Of a stretch of 64,000 nt of DNA, positions 51,518-62,383 are shown piece after piece. Location of the stretch: positions 122,089-186,088 of the forward strand of contig JAPYMA010000351.1 in NCBI GenBank assembly GCA_035041965.1, given 5' to 3'. A program made the position numbers and the translations under genes. The notes beneath the pieces are model-generated. The model did no database searches. It had not been told where the DNA came from and saw only the letters and a program-made list of their open reading frames with translations. The stretch is from Anisakis pegreffii (Eukaryota > Nematoda > Chromadorea > Rhabditida > Anisakidae). Within the stretch, counting starts at the first letter, position 1; every line of letters begins with the position of its first letter.

Positions 51518-54184
51518 ATGGCATCATCAACGTTAGAGACCGATTTGGATGGATTCTTGAAGAGGAATTCGGCGAATCGCATCGCACTTGTGACGGTACG
51601 TGTGGAACTTATATTTATCCGTTGCGGTTTGAAAATCAGAACGCATTGATTAATTGCTCCTGAAATTGAATACAGTTAATTGTACGTTTGGCTGAGAAGG
51701 GAACGATTAGAGATCGTGCTCTTCAATTGTAAGCATAGAACGACATGCGGGCGTGGAACAACTTAAACGTCGATATTTTAGCATCTTGCTCTCTCCTTAG
51801 CATGTGTATTTATGGGGCTTGATGTTTGTGATTAGATCGGCTGGCCCCTATCCGTCAATAATTTTTTGTTACGTGGATATAATCAAGGCATTCGTGCTGA
51901 GGAGGAGTTTAACTACCCCCACCCCCACTCCCTCTTCCAGCCCGTCTGCTTAAATCATCTACTTGAATTGCCGCAAGGAGAACTGAAACAGTGTAGATGG
52001 CTCGGTGATTCTTCGCACGTTTGAAGAAAGTCGATTCTAATCTAGAGATGCTTGAGTGGTAATCCGCAGGCAGATTGAAAGTTTTCGCATTGTTTAGATG
52101 TGTGATTTGTCGTAATGTTATTTATTGTTTATGTGAAATATTCACAACTCAACAAGCATCATTTCTATTCCATACTCAATTTATTTGTTTTTCGCGAGTA
52201 AAAATTCGGATTTTAAACATTCAGACATTCGATTCTATCAAAAAACGATGTGAAACTTTAAAATGAGACAGGAAATGGAAGTTGTTTTCGTTTGCAATTG
52301 AATTGTTGAATTTGATTGGTTTAGAGTGGTGGTACACGAGTTCCGCTGGAAAAGAATGCTGTGCGATTTATTGATAACTTTTCGATGGGAACGAGAGGAT
52401 CGGCGAGTGCTGAGTGAGTGTTTGCGATCGCTCTTCAACAGATTCATGCGTTTAGCACTCGTCAATTAGGAAGTGACAAATGCATTGTTCATCACAACTG
52501 AAAATTATTGGATTGAGTTGAGCGACGACGGTTTTATCATTTTTAAGAATGATCGTGAACAGCTTATAGAAACATTTTTCACGGAAAATGAAACTTTTTT
52601 GAAAGTTCTGAAGAAATGGAGTAATCATTGCAGGTATTTTTTGGCGAATGGATATGCGGTGATCTTCTTCTATCGTGATGAATCGTTAATGCCGTTCAGT
52701 CGTAAATTCCCACATTTATTCGAGAATTTAGAGGTGAACAATAGTGGACAAGTTTGTGGTGAATTTTTTCTCCTGGATTGTTCCGTTGACTTTGCTGTTG
52801 TTTTCGGATTTGTATCGAATATGTATTTGTGTTCTAGACAATAGTATTGGTGTTAATGTTGATAATGCAAATAACAATCGTTGCAATAATGAACGATATG
52901 TTCGTATTTGCTTGATGTTCTAGTTGGCTATTTTATAAAATTTATTTTTGCTGTGAATTTCGCAAATTTTCTGTGTTTCAGTGAAAGAGATGAAAGGCTT
53001 GAGCACAGCCGTGCAAAGATATTCGGCATGCAGAGATCGTCTTCTTTACATACCATTCAATGATGTGAATCGTTACTTGACAACACTGGAAACGATTTGC
53101 ACTCATTTACGACCGCTCGCTTCATCGGTTTTAATTTATTTGGCAGCTGCCGTCTCCGATTTTTACATTCAGCAAGATAAAATGGTGCATTCTTTTGCGT
53201 TTAGTCAACTTAATTTTATTGCTTTCGATTCAACTGAATGTATTTTATTCAATTGATTGCACTCGCAAATCTTCCATATGCATCAGAGTATATATAAACC
53301 GATGGTACTTGCGAAAGCCATTATTCTTTATGGATTACTTGCATCGATTCATTTCTTATTAGTTCTTACTAAAATTTCTGTTTCGAATTCACAAAGACGA
53401 TGAATTCCTTATTGTTAGAATAATTTTCAGCCAACTCACAAAATTCATTCAACGGATGGTGATCTTCAGTTAACACTGAGTATTGTACCGAAGTTGTTGA
53501 ATAAACTTGTTCATGAAATTGTACCAAACGCGTTCATCATTTCCTTCAAAGTTTGTTTGCTCCATTTCTTGTTTCATATTTTAGTGGATTGCCTGAATTG
53601 ATATATTAATTCTGATTAGCAGTTCTGATGTAATCTATTAGGAACTTCATTAATTTTACAGCTGGAAACCGATGAGTCAATCTTGATTGAGAAAGCACGT
53701 AATGCACTTCAAAAATATGGACATAGGGTTGGTTTGCAGTAATTCGCTTGCATTTTCTTGTTATTTCACTGTATGGCTCCAAACCATCGTATCAGTTAGC
53801 AGCTTGTACGATCAGTGGAGTAATTACGCTGAAAATCATCGCATCATCATTTCCTGAAAATAATTTCTATGTGCGACAACTATTAACTTGATGTTCTTCC
53901 TGAACGCAGCGCGTCATTATCCGTAAATGTGAATATTTCAAATGGAATACATTGGTATTTGAACAGATCAATATATGAATATAATCATTATAAATCTTCA
54001 GTTAGTGATTGGCAATATCTTGAATACTCGCAAAGAACGTGTCGTTTTCGTTGATAGCGATCAAAACGAAGAGATACGACTGAATGACGAGCAGAAGCAG
54101 AATAATGTCGAAATTGAAGAACTAATCGTCGACAGACTCGTGAAACTCCATCAAAAATTTGTCGAAACTGAACACCTTTCTTAA
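51518..54184 (+). CDS. Phosphopantothenate-cysteine ligase (CoA synthesis)
   Basis: Seven exons: 51518-51595, 52325-52413, 52634-52758, 52982-53184, 53431-53550, 53662-53727 and 54002-54184, giving 287 residues (human PPCS is slightly over 300). The enzyme joins cysteine to 4'-phosphopantothenate, the second step of CoA synthesis; the eukaryotic form is a separate, typically ATP-using protein. Conserved segments: [60 protein letters not shown] and the [19 protein letters not shown] nucleotide/substrate loop. Exon 3 could read on to a stop at 52842, but a GTGAAT donor at 52759 joins in phase. Key residues appear intact. Confidence 0.93.
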
Positions 54185-57100
54185 TTAGATAATGTTGTGT
54201 ACAATATTAGTCAAACCATTACATTGCAAATCTTCTATTGTACCAATATTTCTGGATTGGCCAGGCTATCAAACGTTTGTAACGTTGCTGGCCACAATGC
54301 TCGCGTTTCCGTGCACACTGTTTTAGCCTCAATTTAGGCCACCCCGCCGGCTAGGCGAGCTGGCCAACCGAACACAACCGAGTAATTAATTAGCTCCCGT
54401 GAATACTTTGCATAATTAACCATATCCAAATATCAATCCAAGAAGTAATCATAATTATAATAAAATAAATATTCCGCCGATCGCTCACAGCGATTGACAA
54501 AACAACCACTCGATGTCCAAGTAACAATAATAAATTTTAAGAAAGTATTGCATCAAAATCCAAAATCAGTTGTACCAAAAAATTGTAATAATTGTACCAA
54601 TAACCAAACAAATAATCAAAAAACCAATTGTACCAAAAAATCCAAAAAAAATAAAAATCCAATTGTACCAATATTCAATATAAAAAGGACGAAGTAAACG
54701 TCATCTTCATTATTAAATAATTCAGTACAATTATTTAGAAGTAATTAAATGGAGTAATTGATGTTCTTTAGTTGAGAAATGAAAAGTTTCCTTCATTCTA
54801 AATAATTCGCAATGACCATGTATAGTTTCTAGTAATAATTCATATATTTTACCGTAATTTATGTGTGTTAACCATCTTGAGTTGAACAGTCTTAGCAATT
54901 TGCTGAAATAACGATTTTCCGTACTCATTGTATTTATCGACTTTGTTGTGGAAGTCTGAATAACTTATGATAAAATAAACAATTCAATTAGTGGCCAGGT
55001 TTTTGAATATTACCCTTTGAGGTTCGATATGAACCGACCAAGTTGAGTCGAAATGAAATTCCAGTTGTGAAATATGAATCATAATATACTAATTGGAAAG
55101 GTTTAGCTAAAATCGCCTTCCTTGATTGAGCAAAATCACCCGATAACATATGCTTTTCCGAAACGAGAGTACTTGGAAAGTTTGATATTGCAAAGAAACC
55201 ATCATACTGCAAATAACCATCAAATAAACCAGCAAGGCTGAAGACAACACTACTTTGAGCATGGTGATACTGATATTGCTAATTTGATATATACGTCGAT
55301 CAACGGAGATGGAATGTATTAATTGTAGCGCCTCAACTATATCAGATGATTCCAGAGAAATGTCATTTACAACTTTAGGTAAGCAAAACAGTTTTCTTCG
55401 AAGCTGAAAAGAGCAAACTCCGATGGTGTGAAAAAACCATTATTTTCAAGTGCAAAGCAGAGGAGAACAGTAGCTTCAAAATGGTGATCCTGATATCGTT
55501 CCTGCATTCAAAATGATGAACCTTTTGCATAAATTAACCAATGCACATGAAAGAGACGCATGAAATACACAAATACATTATGCACTAACTAAAATATATC
55601 AGATCGATCATTGATTAAAACACAATGATCGGATCACACTCTATTCTATTCTTGTGACCAAACTTGCTTCATCCAAGTTGATCCGTTCTATAAAAGTTAA
55701 TAATTTTACAATTCGCAACTAATACAGATCATGTAACTGTGATGGAATTGGGAAAATAAATGGATATTTGGGAATAACGCTATTCAGTTTTGTTGACTTC
55801 ATGAAATAAAATGTGCCAGTCTTGCCAGAATTCAATACTCAACCATGCACTTATTCATCACAACAGATTCATTTTCAAATTTCATCTATTTATTCTAATT
55901 TCGACACATCTAGTCTAATTTCATTATGAGCTTAAGAGACCTGAACTATGAACTATTGCAGGTCACTGGTTAGGCATAAGTTTGTTGGGAAGCATAAGAT
56001 TATGAATAATTTTTCCCTTGCATCATTAAAAGAACTCATCAGGTCAGCTGAACAGACGCAATTCAAGATACGTGAAATACATAAGAGAGGGGCTACTCGG
56101 AAGATGTTTTAATTGATCAATTGATTCTCTAACAAATAAGAAGATACTCCCACATTCAAGGCTTCAACCAAAGTGCACATGATTATATCGACTGGCAACG
56201 TGCTGAAATCGCTTACTTGTATAAAACACAATTCCATACAAAGCAACCGTGTTTCTGGGAATATGCATCTAAGCACCCCTGACAGATGTGCGTTTTTACG
56301 ATGTCTTATCGTCAGGTGTCCCCTTTTTAGCCTTAACATGATGTTGTGAGGTCAATCTATAGCACTAAAGAATCTGGAGAACCCGACGGTGGAAAGAAAC
56401 AGACATGCCCTCTTTGCACACCTGGGGGTACCATTAGTTTGAACCTTTTGTATATATTGATCAGTACAGATACAATGTACTCGAATGACCAATATTAATT
56501 GATGAAAACAGGATCACCCGACAACATATATACTGAAATTAGAGAATGTGAGGATTCCGATGGCATAAAGAAACGACCGTGTTACACTGGGCAAATCTGA
56601 GAGTGCGGTCAGCTCGAAGATGCAACTCTGATACTTTTATCGAACATTAACTCGAAGATGCAACCGTTGAGCATTTTACCACTACAGTTGCCACCGTTCT
56701 TGTACAGTTACGTTCACGAATTTCCTTACTCACTTTTTAGTTGATCGAAGGAAAGAGATGCATGTACGCACATTCAGAAGCGCTGACTGAACGCTGTTGA
56801 AGATTATAATACGAAGCCTGACTGATGGCTGCTAGAAGGAAATGCAGAAGGTTCCTTTCGAAGTTACATGCTCTCCACAGAATAAAAAAATCGAACATGA
56901 GTCAGAGACAGCAACCTTTTCTATCATCCTATTCGAGAATTCTTGCTTCTTTTTAATCATATGGCCATGTTGTTCGAAAGAATCTAATTCATTCCTAGAG
57001 ATTTGTTTTACTATGCCTAAGATATTTGTGACGGATGATCTTCCCATGAATCGTTCCTCAATTCATGATTACTCATTCCAGTCACACTTTGCTGAGTAGC

Positions 57101-58309
57101 TAACCGTGTTTTGCATTAGCAAATTTTCAAAACGCCTTTTCACATCGGTATTTCGAGAAGCCTTTAAATTTCAAGTTCTCAGTCCCCGACTGCGATGTAA
57201 ACAATCGCGTTAAGACTAGAACCTATGCCGCACTTTAATACACTTAGATCTGTCGGCACAAAACTACAACAGTTGCCGCCATGCCAATCCTAAACCCATC
57301 GAATGCAACGAATACTGACGACTCGTTGATCCTTTCAGGCGATTTTGGTGTAATGTGTGGTAACACGTGAAAAAAACATTTAATACAGCTGTCGCGTCAC
57401 GCACCATTGATACTTTCAAATTTATCCAAATCTCAGCAAAGTTATGAGTTTACGTCCAGGCAAGAGCTTCAAACTTGAGCCTGTCCCTATTACGTGACGT
57501 CGAATTGCACCCGGATATTTTGTGCGGGGCTTTTTACGCATTTTGCGATTCTCTCTCAATCATGGAACGCCACCAAATCATGCCCAGCAATACTTCCCTC
57601 ATTATGCCTGGCGCGGCAGCATTAAAAACACGGTAGTGAACAAAGACAGAATGAGCAAAGTGATGAGGGCACGAAAACACGAAATAATCATCACATCAAC
57701 CACAACACGAAATAATCATGGCAACAGGACAATCAAACAAAATTATAATTATGACAAATCAATCAAATCTTGACAAATCAACAACATAATCAAATTAACA
57801 TATTTCATGCTTGTATATCCAATGCCCATATACATTTCATGCCCACGCATTTCAATGGCTACATCCAACCGGACAATTCAAAAAAAAATAACATGAGCAC
57901 ATTCTGAAACAAAAACAAGCGAGCTGCAATCGTTTTAACTCAACTCAAAATAAGTTTGAAGTCTGGTCAAGCTATTGATAAGTGAAGCTTGACTCAAGCC
58001 CTGTCTTCGTCCACACGAAGTATGAGAGCGATCCGGGAAATGCTACCTACCTTTCTATTCCTCAAGTTATCATCTGGGTGCTCAAATTATAAACTATGAG
58101 GAAATTTCACAATATTAGCTCAAAAATGCTATCTCAGAAACACTCGTTGAGGACACACACATCAGCTCATTCCAAGTCTGAGAAGCCAAAACCGCTGTCA
58201 TCCAGTTCAACCCCGGCCCGGGACATAGGCTCTCGGAAGTGGTCAACTATTACGAACAGAGGCGATCACTTTAAAATTTGATAGTATTCAAATATTTCCC
58301 CGTTAATAA
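54185..58309. other. Repeat-bearing stretch without genes
   Basis: This holds the dispersed repeat copy at 54252-54334, a low-complexity tract with repeated ATTGTACCAA (54560-54680), and degenerate related segments between about 55000 and 56700 (CCGATGG...AAAGAAAC; ATCACCCGA.AACATAT). ORFs at 57522-57773 and 58096-58281 are not convincing. Confidence 0.4.
54252..54334 (-). repeat. Dispersed repeat, copy 2 (83 bp)
   Basis: This is the inverted partner of 17434-17516, lying about 70 bp after the PPCS stop codon, possibly in its 3' UTR. The TGGCCAG/CTGGCCA stem is conserved. Confidence 0.85.
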
Positions 58310-61300
58310 ACTGGAGAACCTACAATGCATCACATTTGATTTGAATGGATTTCTCAAACTTATCAAGTTCCTTATAAACACTAATAACAGGCAATAACTG
58401 CACTGGCAAGGGAAATAAGGATTGCATCATAGAAGTGTATGAATGCCATCATGACACTAGCTAATAGATAAGCTTCGGCGAGCAACCACAAACACCTGAG
58501 AGATTCCTCCTCATAACACATTTGATAACATTGGAATTGTATTCCAGTTGTTATCAAACAGCACTACAAGGAAGACATTCTTCGAGTCACCAATCAGCGA
58601 CTCGACTCTACAGGTGAGTGGTCCAGGCGAACTTTCCAGACCTACCGCTAACTTCATAAGGCTATTCATACCCTACGTTCGTATAACTCATTTTTACAGG
58701 GATAGTTTTCTTCCTTTGATATGCCAGTGTAGCTATCAAAACAAAACTTAAGAACCCATAATGTCTCTCTTCTCATTTGAATGGATTTCTCAAACTTATC
58801 AAGTACCTTATTAACACTACTAACAATCAATAACTGCACTGGCAAGGGAAATAAGGATTGCATCATAGAAGTGTATGAATGCCATCATGACACTAGCTAA
58901 TAGATAAGCTTCGGCGAGTAACCACAAACACCTGAGAGATTCCTCCTCATAACACATTTGATAACATTGGAATTGTATTCCAGTTGTTATCAAACAGCAC
59001 TACAAGGAAGACATTCTTCGAGTCACCAATCAGCGACTCGACTCTACAGGTGAGTGGTCCAGGCGAACTTTCCAGACCTACCGCTAACTTCATAAGGCTA
59101 TTCATACCCTACGTTCGCATAACTCATTTTTACAGGGATAGTTTTCTTCCTTTGATATGCCAGTGTAGCTATCAAAACAAAACTTAAGAACCCATAATGT
59201 CTCTCTTCTCATTTGAATGGATTTCTCAAACTTATCAAGTTCCTTATAAACACTAATAACAGGCAATAACTGCACTGGCAAGGGAAATAAGGATTGCATC
59301 ATAGAAGTGTATGAATGCCATCATGACACTAGCTAATAGATAAGCTTCGGCGAGTAACCACAAACACCTGAGAGATTCCTCCTCATAACACATTTGATAA
59401 CATTGGAATTGTATTCCAGTTGTTATCAAACAGCACTACAAGGAAGACATTCTTCGAGTCACCAATCAGCGACTCGACTCTACAGGTGAGTGGTCCAGGC
59501 GAACTTTCCAGACCTACCGCTAACTTCATAAGGCTATTCATACCCTACGTTCGTATAACTCATTTTTACAGGGATAGTTTTCTTCCTTTGATATGCCAGT
59601 GTAGCTATCAAAACAAAACTTAAGAACCCATAATGTCTCTCTTCTCATTTGAATGGATTTCTCAAACTTATCAAGTTCCTTCTGAACACTAATAACAGGC
59701 AATAACTGCACTGGCAAGGGAAATAAGGATTGCATCATAGAAGTGTATGAATGCCATCATGACACTAGCTAATAGATAAGCTTCGGCGAGCAACCACAAA
59801 CACCTGAGAGATTCCTCCTCATAACACATTTGTTAACATAGGAATTGTATTCCAGTTGTTATCAAACAGCACTACAAGGAAGAGATTCTTCGAGTCACCA
59901 ATCAGCGGCTCAACTCTACAGGTGAGTGGTCCAGGCGAACTTTCCAGACCTACCGCTAACTTCATAAGGCTATTCATACCCTACGTTCGTGAAACTCATT
60001 TTTACAGGGATATTTTTTTTTCTTCTCATGTGCCAGTGTAGCTATATAAAACAGAACTGAAGAACCTACAATGCTTCTCCCCCATTCGGATGGATTTCTT
60101 AAAGTCGTCAGGTCCCTTATTAGCATTTATGACAGACAATAACTGCACTGGCAAGGGAAATAAGGATGTAATCATAGAAGTGTATGAATGCCATCATGAC
60201 ACTAGCTAATAGATAAGCTTCGGCGAGTAACCACAAACACCTGAGAGATTCCTCCTCATAACACATTTGTTAACATAGGAATTGTATTCCAGTTGTTATC
60301 AAACAGCACTACAAGGAAGAGATTCTTCGAGTCACCAATCAGCGGCTCAACTCTACAGGTGAGTGGTCCAGGCGAACTTTCCAGACCTACCGCTAACTTC
60401 ATAAGGCTATTCATACCCTACGTTCGTGAAACTCATTTTTACAGGGATATTTTTTTTTCTTCTCATGTGCCAGTGTAGCTATATAAAACAGAACTGAAGA
60501 ACCTACAATGCTTCTCCCCCATTCGGATGGATTTCTTAAAGTCGTCAGGTCCCTTATTAGCATTTATGACAGACAATAACTGCACTGGCAAGGGAAATAA
60601 GGATGTAATCATAGAAGTGTATGAATGCCATCATGACACTAGCTAATAGATAAGCTTCGGCGAGTAACCACAAACACCTGAGAGATTCCTCCTCATAACA
60701 CATTTGTTAACATAGGAATTGTATTCCAGTTGTTATCAAACAGCACTACAAGGAAGAGATTCTTCGAGTCACCAATCAGCGGCTCGACTCTACAGGTGAG
60801 TGGTCCAGGCGAACTTTCCAGACCTACCGCTAACTTCATAAGGCTATTCATATCCTACGTTCGTGAAACTCATTTTTACAGGGATATTTTTTTTCTTCTC
60901 ATGTGCCAGTGTAGCTATATAAAACAGAACTGAAGAACCTACAATGCTTCTCCCCCATTCGGATGGATTTCTTAAAGTCGTCAGGTCCCTTATTAGCATT
61001 TATGACAGACAATAACTGCACTGGCAAGGGAAATAAGGATGTAATCATAGAAGTGTATGAATGCCATCATGACACTAGCTAATAGATAAGCTTCGGCGAG
61101 TAACCACAAACACCTGAGAGATTTCTCCTTATAATGCATTTAGCAACATTCAAACTGAATGAAATGATTTCATGTGTGCAGCCAATGGTCAACCCGATGA
61201 CAATTCTCCCCTGTTAAGGGAAAGAGCGCACGGTGGGTCCGGGAACCCCCGTTACCTGAGCAAATGCCCGAAGATACTACTCAGGCCAACTTACGCGCAG

Positions 61301-61790
61301 TCCCTATCCCTGGTCAAATCGGCGCCTTTCCCGGGCCGGGAACGCCCGTAATATGTTCCGAAGAATGAATGCCAGCGATACTCGGGTAAATGACGCTTGC
61401 ATATTTTAAGTTGTTTCTCCCCGATTCGCCTAGACTGCCGGTAGGCGGGGAACGCCTGTCGCATTAACCTGAACCTAGCCCCGCTTGTTGGCAGCTCGAC
61501 GGGTTGGGAACACCCACGCGAAGGAAATGTGCATTTTTAATACGACCATTGGCTACAGGCAATCTACCATTTCAACATCACTCTAACTATCACTAAATAA
61601 CACTACGAGGGAGAAGATCTTCGAGTCACCAGTCAGCGACTCGACTCTACAGGATTAGTGGTCCAGGCGAACTTTCCAGACCTACCGCTAACTTCATAAG
61701 GCGATTCATACCCTACGTTCGTGAAACTCAAATTTAGAAGGATAGTTTTCTTTTTCATATGCCAGTGCAATTATTATCAACCCCAGTCAC
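58310..61790. repeat. 436/437-bp tandem array, about seven units
   Basis: Unit phase points (GAATGGATTTCT or equivalent) fall at 58343, 58779, 59215, about 59651, 60087, 60524 and 60960. The first three units form one nearly identical subfamily and the fifth and sixth another, one base longer; the fourth changes from one type to the other near 59830. The seventh unit is diverged and interrupted by the element at 61178-61556. Each intact unit carries TATTCCAG, a 66-nt stretch open in phase 0 (starting LLSNSTTRK), CTACAG|GTGAGT, and TTTTTACAG about 100 nt later, so each resembles an exon with flanking splice sites. There is no ATG and no evident gene around the array. Confidence 0.9.
61178..61556. 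mobile_element. GC-rich insertion with terminal inverted repeats
   Basis: GCAGCCAATGGTC (61178-61190) and GACCATTGGCTAC (61544-61556) are inverted repeats matching at 12 of 13 positions. They bound 379 bp much richer in GC than the surroundings. The element splits the last unit of the tandem array (array sequence resumes near 61560-61600). Inside are four related hairpins with a GGGAA loop. There is no ORF of note. It looks like a non-autonomous DNA element or a structured-RNA cassette. Confidence 0.6.
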
Positions 61791-62286
61791 AGCTCCTCCC
61801 GCAACAAACTGCACATTTTCTAATGTGATACCTCTATTTCTAAGAAGCGATCAATTCCGAGAGCTTTTTCCTCAGCCATGACATGACCAGAATACTGCGT
61901 CAAGTTGTCCATATATAACTAAGTATTCCTCTAAATCGCATATTAATATGGCTCACAGTAACATTGAACTAACGTTTGATTAAACAAAGTCAAAGCCCGC
62001 TAATCGCTACATCAACTCAAGTCAACAAGTGATAAATTTCCAGTCAAGTCGTTTCAGAGTTTTGGCTCAGTGGGCTTATAATACAGTCATAGTCAAGCTG
62101 AGTCAAGTCAAAGTTATGACTAAGTTAAATCAAATTAAGTTAAGCTGCGACAGCCACCTCAATACATACCAGCAAGTCTGCTAGTCTCATATCTATGCTA
62201 GAGTCCAACACAGATTCACGTAATATAGTCCACATTGAGGAGGGGGGGGAATGTTGGGGTGCACAAACTGAAAAAAATTTCAATCA
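61791..62286. other. Non-coding, TCAAG-rich
   Basis: The stretch includes repeated TCAAG/AGTCAA motifs (62005-62140) resembling 57950-58000 on the other side of the array, and a run of G near 62244. No gene is seen. Confidence 0.4.
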
Positions 62287-62383
62287 GGTGGGATGGGCCA
62301 TATCTATAGCCAGTCCAAGTCCCTACCTCTGGCTCCGGAGTTAAGCGGGTCGCTACGTGCCGCATCCCTCCTTCGCCCTACCC
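62287..62383 (+). pseudogene. 5S rRNA-derived sequence, truncated
   Basis: GGGCCATA at 62294-62301 and GGAGTTAAGCGGGTCG at 62336-62351 match the 5' domain and box A of 5S rRNA, with the normal 37-nt spacing between GGCCATA and GTTAAGC. GGTGGG at the 5' end can pair with CCTACC at the 3' end like the 5S terminal stem. The whole is about 97 nt rather than 120, and box C (CTGGGAA..CCGGG) is missing. It is a pseudogene or the head of a 5S-derived SINE rather than a working gene. Confidence 0.5.

Noticed and set aside
51373..51582. Minus ORF over the PPCS first exon
   Set aside because: Antisense shadow of the PPCS start region.
58666..59738. Minus-strand ORFs in the tandem array (66 codons each)
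   Set aside because: They repeat only because the DNA repeats; no splice sites, start context or domain supports them.
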